A model generated the notes under the pieces. The model was not told where the DNA came from. It saw only the letters and a program-made list of their open reading frames with translations, and made no database searches. DNA of 64,000 nucleotides from an uncultured Desulfovibrio sp. (GTDB lineage Bacteria; Desulfobacterota; Desulfovibrionia; Desulfovibrionales; Desulfovibrionaceae): NCBI GenBank assembly GCA_934546745.1, contig CAKTDV010000005.1, positions 62,001-126,000 of the forward strand, read 5' to 3'. Shown piece by piece: positions 55,395-62,097 of this stretch. A program made the position numbers and the translations under genes. Position 1 is the first letter of the stretch. Each line of letters opens with the position of its first letter.

Positions 55395-57032
55395 ATGGCC
55401 AAATTGCCTACGCCTCAGGAACTCGTGGCCAGCCGCCCGGATTTTCCCGGACAGGACTGGCTTGACGTAAAGCCCCAGTTCACGCCCGGCAGCTACTGCT
55501 ACCCGGCCAAGAAAGAAACCATGGAGCTGCTGCACATGCCCAATCCCCACGATTGGGACCCTGCGGCCGAAGACTGGAACCTGCCCGAAGACTGGGAAAG
55601 GATTCTCTGCGACGCCTTTGCCGACCGCCTCGAAAAGCACCGCTCGCTCAAGCTCTTCATGGACATCTGCGTGCGCTGCGGGGCCTGTGCCGACAAGTGC
55701 CATTTCTTCCTTGGCACCAACGACCCCAAGAACATGCCGGTGCTGCGCGCGGAACTGCTGCGCTCCCTCTACCGCCGCGACTATACCATGCTGGGCAAAC
55801 TGCTCGGCAAAAAGGCCGGCGCGCGCGGCTGGGACAGGGACGTGGTGAAGGAACTCTTCTACTACGCCTACCAGTGTACCGAATGCCGCCGCTGCTCGCT
55901 CTTCTGCCCCTACGGCATCGATACGGCGGAAATCACCGCCATCGTGCGCGAGCTGCTGCATGAGGTGGGCCTCGGCATCCACTGGATTATGGATCCGGTG
56001 AAGAACTGCTCCTTCACGGGCAACCACCTGGGCATCCAGCCCCACTCCTTCGTGGAAATCGTGGAGATGCTCGCCGATGACTGCGAAACCATCACCGGCA
56101 TCCGTCCCAAGACGCCCTTCAACGAAAAGGGCCACGAAATCCTCTTCATCACGCCTTCCGGCGACGTGTTCGCGGATCCCGGCATCTATACCTTCATGGG
56201 CTATCTGATGCTGTTCCACGAACTCGACCTTGACTACACCTTCTCCACCTACGCCTCCGAAGGCGGCAACTTCGGCTCCTTCACGACGTTCAACATGGCG
56301 AAGAAACTCAACGCCAAGATGTACGCCGAAGCCGAACGCCTGGGCGTCAAGTGGATTCTTGGCGGCGAATGCGGCCACATGTGGCGCGTGATCAACCAGT
56401 ACATGGATACCTACAACGGCCCCACGCCCGCCAACATGCAGGTGCCCGTGTCGCCCATCACCGGCACGCGCTTCCAGCACGCCGCCTCCACCAAGATGGT
56501 GCATATCGCCGAGTTTACGGCCGACCTCATCAAGCACAACAAGCTGAACCTCGATCCCAGCCGTAACGATCACATCGTCACCACCTTCCACGATTCCTGC
56601 AACCCGGCGCGCGCCATGGGTATGCTCGACGAGCCCCGCTACGTGCTCAAGGCCGTGTGCAACAACTTCGTGGAAATGCCGGAGAACACCATCCGCGAAC
56701 AGACCTTCTGCTGCGGCGCGGGCTCCGGCCTCAACACCGAGGAAATCATGGAACTGCGCATGCGCTCCGGCATGCCCCGCGGCAATGCCCTGCGCTATGT
56801 CCAGCAGAAATACGGCGTCAACCACATGGCCTGCGTCTGCGCCATCGACCGCGCCACCCTGCCGCCGCTGGCCAACTACTGGGCCCCCGGCGTGACGGTC
56901 AGCGGCCTGCACGAACTGGTGGCCAACGCGCTCATCATGAAGGGCGAATGCAAGCGCACCATGGACCTGCGCCAGGAAGACCTGCCCAATGTGGATGCGG
57001 ATGAAACAGAGACGCAGGTGGAGGGCCAGTAA
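55395..57032 (+). CDS. dsrK: DsrK, HdrD-like iron-sulfur subunit
   Basis: The catalytic subunit thought to reduce the DsrC trisulfide. It is 545 aa and cytosolic. Two 4Fe-4S sites are visible: Cys92, 95, 98 and 102 in CVRCGACADKC, and a second in CTECRRCSLFCPYG. Two CCG-type regions typical of heterodisulfide reductases follow: HDSCNPAR with a preceding GGECGH, and QTFCCGAGSG. These would hold the special cubane cluster that binds the disulfide. It is followed directly by dsrJ (TAA then ATG without a gap). Confidence 0.97.
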   Translation: MAKLPTPQELVASRPDFPGQDWLDVKPQFTPGSYCYPAKKETMELLHMPNPHDWDPAAEDWNLPEDWERILCDAFADRLEKHRSLKLFMDICVRCGACADKCHFFLGTNDPKNMPVLRAELLRSLYRRDYTMLGKLLGKKAGARGWDRDVVKELFYYAYQCTECRRCSLFCPYGIDTAEITAIVRELLHEVGLGIHWIMDPVKNCSFTGNHLGIQPHSFVEIVEMLADDCETITGIRPKTPFNEKGHEILFITPSGDVFADPGIYTFMGYLMLFHELDLDYTFSTYASEGGNFGSFTTFNMAKKLNAKMYAEAERLGVKWILGGECGHMWRVINQYMDTYNGPTPANMQVPVSPITGTRFQHAASTKMVHIAEFTADLIKHNKLNLDPSRNDHIVTTFHDSCNPARAMGMLDEPRYVLKAVCNNFVEMPENTIREQTFCCGAGSGLNTEEIMELRMRSGMPRGNALRYVQQKYGVNHMACVCAIDRATLPPLANYWAPGVTVSGLHELVANALIMKGECKRTMDLRQEDLPNVDADETETQVEGQ

Positions 57033-57422
57033 ATGTATAACGCCAAAGCTGTCATTGCCGGCATCATCGTGTTCGCGGGCATCTTCTCCGCGCCGTTCTG
57101 GGTCAACGTCAACGGCACGCGGGACTACAAGCGTCCCGAACTTGTCCTGCCCAAGACGCCCAACGAAAAGGAATGCGTGGAATCCGCGGAGTTCATGCGG
57201 GCCAACCACATGACCCTGCTCAACGAATGGCGCGATGAGGCCCTGCGCAACGAAAACCGCGTCTATGTGGCCTCCAACGGCAAAAAGTGGACCATCAGCC
57301 TCCAGAACACCTGCCTGAAGTGCCACGAAAACTACGCGGACTTCTGCGACAAGTGCCACGTCACCAACAACGTCGATCCCTATTGCTGGACCTGCCACAT
57401 TCTTCCCAAGGGGAACAAGTAA
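57033..57422 (+). CDS. dsrJ: DsrJ, triheme cytochrome c
   Basis: A periplasmic triheme cytochrome anchored by one N-terminal segment (about 6-23, AVIAGIIVFAGIFSAPFW). It is 129 aa. Three heme-binding motifs are seen: CLKCH at 94-98, CDKCH at 105-109 and CWTCH at 118-122. An unusual His/Cys-ligated heme is known in this family; Cys48 in NEKECVES could be that ligand, by analogy only. It starts immediately after dsrK and overlaps dsrO by 1 nt. Confidence 0.97.
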   Translation: MYNAKAVIAGIIVFAGIFSAPFWVNVNGTRDYKRPELVLPKTPNEKECVESAEFMRANHMTLLNEWRDEALRNENRVYVASNGKKWTISLQNTCLKCHENYADFCDKCHVTNNVDPYCWTCHILPKGNK

Positions 57423-58195
57423 TGAACAACAGCAGAAGAAGTTTCCTTAAGGTGGCGGGGCTTTCTGTATTCGCTCTCAGCAGCGGCGTCGCCGGGCTGG
57501 CCCACGCACAGGTCGCCCCCGGCCGCTACGAGCGCGGCGCCGACGCCCTCAAGGCAAAGCGCTGGGCCATGGTCATCGATACCCGCGCCTTCAAATCCGC
57601 CGAAGACTACACGCCGATCATCGAAGCCTGCCACACCGTCCACAATGTGCCCGCCATTCCCGGCAGGCAGGAAATCAAGTGGCTGTGGCTCGACACCTAC
57701 GACCACGCCTTCCCCGACGATCTGAGCGAACACCAGAAACCGGCGCTCCTGCAGGCGCAATTCCCGCTGCTCTGCAACCACTGCACCAATCCCCCCTGCG
57801 TGCGCGTCTGCCCCACGCAGGCCACCTACAAGATGGAAGACGGCATCGTCGCCATGGACTACCACCGCTGCATCGGCTGCCGTTTCTGCATGGCCGGCTG
57901 CCCCTACGGCGCGCGTTCCTTCAACTTCGTGGATCCGCGCAAACATCTTCCCGATCCCGCGCCGAACCCCGCCTTCCCCACCCGCATGATCGGCGTGGTG
58001 GAAAAGTGCACCTTCTGCGCGGAACGCCTCGCCGTGGGCAAGATGCCCGCCTGTGTGGAAGCCTCCGGCGGACGCATCCTGTTCGGCGATCTTGAGGATC
58101 CCTCGTCCAGCGTCCGCAAGGCTCTGGCCGCCAACTTCAGCATTCGCCGCAAGCCCAATCTCGGCACGCAGCCCGGCGTCTACTATCTCATCTAG
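57422..58195 (+). CDS. dsrO: DsrO, periplasmic iron-sulfur subunit
   Basis: A periplasmic ferredoxin-like subunit of 257 aa. It carries a Tat signal peptide (NNSRRSFLKVAGLSVFAL, with the twin Arg). Multiple clusters are seen: CNHCTNPPCVRVCPTQA, CIGCRFCMAGCPYGA, and CTFCAERLAVGKMPAC, giving up to four cubanes. It pairs with DsrP, like NrfC with NrfD. The start (TAATG) overlaps dsrJ by 1 nt. Confidence 0.97.
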   Translation: MNNSRRSFLKVAGLSVFALSSGVAGLAHAQVAPGRYERGADALKAKRWAMVIDTRAFKSAEDYTPIIEACHTVHNVPAIPGRQEIKWLWLDTYDHAFPDDLSEHQKPALLQAQFPLLCNHCTNPPCVRVCPTQATYKMEDGIVAMDYHRCIGCRFCMAGCPYGARSFNFVDPRKHLPDPAPNPAFPTRMIGVVEKCTFCAERLAVGKMPACVEASGGRILFGDLEDPSSSVRKALAANFSIRRKPNLGTQPGVYYLI

Positions 58196-58206
58196 GGAGA
58201 AAGGCC

Positions 58207-59373
58207 ATGCTCGAAAAATTGCTTACCGGCCAGAAGCGTTACTATGCGTGGCTGCTGTTCCTGCTCGCCGTCATCGCCGTCTGCGGCGTCGCGTACCTGC
58301 AGCAGCTCCAGGAGGGCCTCTCCATCACCGGCATGAGCCGCGACGTGTCCTGGGGCCTCTATATCTCGCAGTTCACCTACCTTGTGGGTGTGGCGGCCTC
58401 CGCCGTCATGCTCGTGCTGCCCGCGTACTTCCATCACTATGTGAAGTTCAAGCGCATGATCATCTTCGGCGAATTCATGGCCATCGCGGCCGTCGTCATG
58501 TGCGCGCTCTTCATCGTGGTGGACCTGGGCCAGCCCCAGCGCATGCTGAATGTCATGCTGCACCCCACGCCCAATTCCGTCATGTTCTATGACATGATCG
58601 TGCTTGTGGGTTATCTCTGCCTCAACGCCGTCATCGGCTGGGTGACCCTTGAGGCGGAACGCCACAACGTGCAGCCGCCCAAATGGATCAAGCCCCTCAT
58701 CTACCTGTCCATTCTGTGGGCCTTCTCCATCCACACCGTGACGGCCTTCCTCTATGCGGGCATCCCCGGCCGCCATTACTGGCTGACCGCCATCATGGCC
58801 GCCCGCTTCCTCTCCTCGGCCTTCTGTTCCGGTCCCGCCATCCTGCTGCTGCTGGTCTTCATCGTCCGCCGCCTTACCGGCTTCAACCCCGGCAAGGAAG
58901 CCGTCAGGACCCTGACGACCATCATCACCTACGCCATGTGCATCAACGTGTTCTTCTACCTGCTGGAAGTCTTCACCGCCTTCTACAGCGGCATCCCCGG
59001 CCATCAGCATCCGCTGGTGTTCCTCTTTGCCGGTCATGAGGGGCACGTCAGCTGGGTGACAAGCTGGATGTGGGCCGCCGTCGTCATGGCCGCCGCGTCC
59101 CTGATCATCCTCATTCCGCCCACGTGGCGCACCGGTCCCCTGCTTCCGCTGGCGCTCGTCATGCTCGTGGCCGCCTCCTGGATTGACAAGGGTCTTGGCC
59201 TGCTCATCGGCGGTTTCACGCCCAACATGTTTGAGACCGTCACCGACTACATGCCCACCGGCCGGGAAATCATGGTGGCGCTCGGCGTCTACGCCGTTGG
59301 CGCGCTGGTGCTTTCCCTCCTCTGGAAGATAGCCCTTGGCGTCAAGAAGGAAGTCGGGAACTTTGGCGACTAG
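58207..59373 (+). CDS. dsrP: DsrP, NrfD-type membrane subunit
   Basis: A quinone-interacting membrane protein of the NrfD/PsrC family. It is 388 aa with ten predicted segments. Marks are the early GMSRDVSWGLYISQFTYLVG, ending in a segment that interacts with quinone in relatives, and DLGQPQRMLNVMLHPTPNS. It is the last gene of the operon, 11 nt after dsrO, and is followed by a strong terminator. Confidence 0.97.
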   Translation: MLEKLLTGQKRYYAWLLFLLAVIAVCGVAYLQQLQEGLSITGMSRDVSWGLYISQFTYLVGVAASAVMLVLPAYFHHYVKFKRMIIFGEFMAIAAVVMCALFIVVDLGQPQRMLNVMLHPTPNSVMFYDMIVLVGYLCLNAVIGWVTLEAERHNVQPPKWIKPLIYLSILWAFSIHTVTAFLYAGIPGRHYWLTAIMAARFLSSAFCSGPAILLLLVFIVRRLTGFNPGKEAVRTLTTIITYAMCINVFFYLLEVFTAFYSGIPGHQHPLVFLFAGHEGHVSWVTSWMWAAVVMAAASLIILIPPTWRTGPLLPLALVMLVAASWIDKGLGLLIGGFTPNMFETVTDYMPTGREIMVALGVYAVGALVLSLLWKIALGVKKEVGNFGD

Positions 59374-59404
59374 CCCCCGGCAGCCTGACCACATCTGAAA
59401 ACTG

Positions 59405-59435
59405 AAAAACGCCCCGCTTTGCGCGGGGCGTTTTT
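59405..59435 (+). terminator. Intrinsic terminator of the dsr operon
   Basis: A perfect 13-bp stem (aaaaacgccccgc / gcggggcgttttt) with a short loop and a five-T run. Confidence 0.95.
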
Positions 59436-59538
59436 CGTTTGCCGTACACAACGGCAATCCCTGTTTTCCACTCCCTGTTTTCCCCCTTGGACGAAGTAGC
59501 TACAACGGGGCTCCCCCCAGGACGGGGGCGGCGTCCGC

Positions 59539-60705
59539 TCACACGGATGATGTTTCCGCCGGGCGTCCGCTCCCGTCCGTCTCCAGGCGGACAAAGGTCA
59601 GTTCATGCCTGTTGCGGGAAAGATGCCGCAGGGAGCCGCCGGGAATGGCGGCAAAGCGGCGGGCTGTGGCGTGATCGGTTTCGGACTGGAATTTCAGCGT
59701 GCAGACGGCATTACGGCATGCGCCGGCCTCCAGCCAACGCAGCAGGACACCCAGCAGTTTTTCAGGATAGCAGATCATGTCCGAAAAGAGCCAGTCCACG
59801 CGCCCCACGTCGCGGGGATCAAGGGCGAAGCCGCTGCCCGTGCAGTGATTGACCCCGGGCATACGCGCTGTCCGGGGATCCAGCGGCGCCTTGTCCACAC
59901 TGAAGACGCGGCACCCAAGGGACGCGAGAACCCACGTCCAGCCGCCGGGCGAAGCGCCAAGATCCACACAGAGCTCGCCGGGACGCGGACGGCGTCCCAG
60001 CAGGGTGAAGAGTTCCCAGAGTTTCAGATAGGCCCGCCCCGGCGGGTCATCCCTGTTTTCCTGAAAGGCCATTTCACCGTCGGCAAAGGCGGACGTCGTG
60101 CGCGGCGATGCCAGAAGCAGATTGTCGCTCCAGAGGGTGAACGCGCCCAGCGGGGCCGTGGGAAGGGGATCGCCAAAGGCAAGAGGACGCCCGCCCACAT
60201 GGGGCAACGCCTCGCCAATGAGGGCAAGACGGCGGCGGAATCCGGGTTCCACACCCGGCGGCGGCACATGGGCGCGCCAGTTGCGTTGCAGCGCCGTCAG
60301 CTGGCGGGCGGCATCGCCAATGGAGGCGATGGGGAGCCAGCGGGGCTGGAGCCAGACGTTCTGCGCCCAGGCCGCCGCCGAGGAACCGCGCGCCAGCACC
60401 AGCCGCCCGCGCGCCCCCAGAACGCGGGGGCCCAGTTCCTCAAGCAACGGACGCACATAGTGGCGCGCGGCCACCTGCACGCTGAAATCCTCCTCCGGCA
60501 GACGGGAAGGCTCAAAATCGGCCGGAGCGGTATCCCAGAACGGAGATGGAGCGCGGGCCGCTACCTGATCGGCCGCGCGGGTCACGCGGGCATTGCGGCG
60601 CGCGCGGTTGCCCTGACGCTCCCGATGATCACGGCATTCCCGGTTGGCGGGCGTGTTGCGGGCCTCCCCGGTTTTCGGAGGAAAAGAGGGCCGTCGCTGT
60701 TGCAT
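59539..60705 (-). CDS. RlmM/FtsJ-like rRNA methyltransferase
   Basis: A 388-aa SAM-dependent methyltransferase. The catalytic half has motif I ELCVDLGASPGGWTWVLASLG, split by the glycine loop, the acidic strand 2 VFSVDKAPLD, and DWLFSDMICYPEKL as motif IV. This is the layout of RlmM (23S rRNA C2498 2'-O-methylation). The N-terminal half fits a THUMP-like or RNA-binding module only weakly. An N-terminal basic stretch of about 45 residues (rich in Arg) is an extra. The start at 60705 follows an aaaagga site (aaaaggaatttctgATG) with a hairpin upstream. The methylated base here is inferred. Confidence 0.8.
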   Translation of the reverse strand: MQQRRPSFPPKTGEARNTPANRECRDHRERQGNRARRNARVTRAADQVAARAPSPFWDTAPADFEPSRLPEEDFSVQVAARHYVRPLLEELGPRVLGARGRLVLARGSSAAAWAQNVWLQPRWLPIASIGDAARQLTALQRNWRAHVPPPGVEPGFRRRLALIGEALPHVGGRPLAFGDPLPTAPLGAFTLWSDNLLLASPRTTSAFADGEMAFQENRDDPPGRAYLKLWELFTLLGRRPRPGELCVDLGASPGGWTWVLASLGCRVFSVDKAPLDPRTARMPGVNHCTGSGFALDPRDVGRVDWLFSDMICYPEKLLGVLLRWLEAGACRNAVCTLKFQSETDHATARRFAAIPGGSLRHLSRNRHELTFVRLETDGSGRPAETSSV

Positions 60706-60735
60706 CAGAAATTCCTTTTCTCGCCGCGGAAAGAG

Positions 60736-60779
60736 AGTCCGCCTCCGGCCACGCGACAGACGGCGGCCGAAGGCGGACT
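60736..60779 (-). terminator. Long hairpin between the unknown gene and the rlmM-like gene
   Basis: A 15-bp stem with one mismatch (agtccgcctccggcc / ggccgaaggcggact) and a 14-nt loop. No T-run follows on the minus strand, so it is a leader structure or weak terminator. Confidence 0.4.
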
Positions 60780-60835
60780 GCAGCAATGCTTACGGACAAA
60801 GTCTGCGATTCACCGTTCTCAAGGGTGAAACCGCC

Positions 60836-61204
60836 CTATGCCGACGTATCCAGCGACGTTCCCTTTTTGTTGGAATTGTAGACGAGTCCGTCATCCCCGA
60901 AAAGCATATCGTAGGACAGATCGTCGGTGGTGAGGATCTTCTTTTCCCCGGCGGGCGCCTCCGGCTCCACCGTCGCATTGATGCGGAAGCGGGGAACCGG
61001 CTTGCGTTCCTTCACCTCGCTGTTCTTGGCGTTCAGGAAATCAAGATCCTTTCTGCCTGTCGACTGGCTGGACCCGTCCTCCTTGTCGGCATAGAGGCTC
61101 TTGAAATCCGAACGGGTGGAGGCAAGCCATTTGTTGTCGAACTGATTGGTCTTTTCAGACAGGAAACTGCCGCTGCAAAGCGTAAACGTGAGGTCGCTGC
61201 CCAT
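60836..61204 (-). CDS. Unknown protein downstream of fliS (122 aa)
   Basis: I do not recognise this protein. It is 122 aa, hydrophilic, without membrane segments. Charged and Ser/Lys/Asp-rich parts suggest a partly disordered protein. The start has a strong aaggagg site and the gene lies 86 nt after fliS on the same strand, so it may belong to the flagellar unit. Possible roles are a chaperone partner or a secreted late product, but no motif supports either. Confidence 0.65.
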   Translation of the reverse strand: MGSDLTFTLCSGSFLSEKTNQFDNKWLASTRSDFKSLYADKEDGSSQSTGRKDLDFLNAKNSEVKERKPVPRFRINATVEPEAPAGEKKILTTDDLSYDMLFGDDGLVYNSNKKGTSLDTSA

Positions 61205-61290
61205 AGGGACGCCTCCTTGCTATGCCGCTGTCCCCCGCGTCCCCTACGGGACGGAGGGCGGCGGCGCTGTGGTGACAGGGAAAAAATGTC

Positions 61291-61947
61291 CTACGATCCC
61301 TTGCCATAGGCGCTGGCCACGCGGCGCATCTGGGAACTGGCGCCCCGCGTCGCGGGAGCGGCGGTCTGCGCCGTGACGGGAGCGGCGGCCGGATCCGCAA
61401 CGGACACCTGCGGATTGGCAAAGGCGCTGGCGCTCTTGCCGTAGGCCATGCTCGCCTGCGCCCTGCTGGCGGCCGCGGGCGCGGTTGCGGCGGCGGGGGT
61501 CGCCAGAGGCGCGCGACGGAAGGCGGCGGCCTCCGGCGGGCGGTTCCGCTCAATCTGCGCGACAGCCTCCCTGGCCTCGGGCGTATCGATAATCTGGGCA
61601 TAGGCGCTGCGCAACCCGGAAAGAATGTCGCACACGCTGTCAAGGCGCTCCACATTCATCTTGAGGTTGGCGTCCAGCAGACGCGCCATGCACAGAAAAT
61701 AAAGGTTGTTCAGATTCGTGGCAAGCTCGCCGCCCTTTTCCATGTTGAGGGAACTGGACAGCTCGCCAATGATGTCCAGCGCCTTGGAAATGTAGAGTCC
61801 TTTTGCGCCATAGTCCTTGGCCAGCATTTTTTCCCGGGCCAGCTGCAGACTCCGGAGCGCGCCGTCGTACAGCAGCAGCAGCAACTGCCCCTGATCCGTG
61901 GTGCCGACCTTGGCTTGAATATAGGCCTGCGCCGCTTTGTTGTTCAT
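61291..61947 (-). CDS. fliS: Flagellin chaperone FliS with long low-complexity tail
   Basis: FliS binds the flagellin C-terminus before export. The first 130 residues match the family: AAQAYIQAKVGTTDQGQLLLLLYDG, split across two helices, KALDIIGELSSSLNMEKGG, and YFLCMARLLDANLKMN. Usual length is about 125-140 aa; here the product has 218 aa. The extra 85 residues are Ala, Pro, Gln and Ser rich, probably disordered. The start at 61947 has an aaagga site in leader copy E; a TTG one codon upstream is a less likely start. It follows fliD by 150 nt. Confidence 0.92.
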   Translation of the reverse strand: MNNKAAQAYIQAKVGTTDQGQLLLLLYDGALRSLQLAREKMLAKDYGAKGLYISKALDIIGELSSSLNMEKGGELATNLNNLYFLCMARLLDANLKMNVERLDSVCDILSGLRSAYAQIIDTPEAREAVAQIERNRPPEAAAFRRAPLATPAAATAPAAASRAQASMAYGKSASAFANPQVSVADPAAAPVTAQTAAPATRGASSQMRRVASAYGKGS

Positions 61948-62000
61948 CAAAACATCCTTTTAGGGTTTGAAAACCTTCCCCTTCCAGAGAGAAAGGCGTT
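61945..62000 (-). repeat. Dispersed leader element, copy E (5' part weak)
   Basis: On the minus strand: CTCTCTGGAAGGGGAAGG, TTTTCAAACC, aaaagga and TGTTTTGATG, where the ATG starts fliS. It matches copy A over the GAAGGGGAAGGTTT block and the aaagga-TTTTGATG end. Hairpin 1 is not clear. Confidence 0.55.
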
Positions 62001-62011
62001 GCAAGGTCTGC

Positions 62012-62039
62012 GAAAAAACCGAAGGGAGGCGCGCCCCTC
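62012..62039 (-). terminator. Possible terminator after fliD
   Basis: On the minus strand a short GC hairpin (GAGG-ggcgcg-CCTC type) is followed by TTCGGTTTTTT. Weak, as the stem is only four to five pairs. Confidence 0.3.
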
Positions 62040-62097
62040 GCCGCCGATCCACATCAAACGACGAAGCGGCGAAGGCGGGGACGCGCCAGCGAAAAGA

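Noticed and set aside
55032..57398. A 788-codon open frame on the minus strand
   Set aside because: Antisense of dsrM, dsrK and dsrJ, which carry complete iron-sulfur and heme motifs. His/Ala/Gly/Val-rich composition of the shadow shows it is not a protein.
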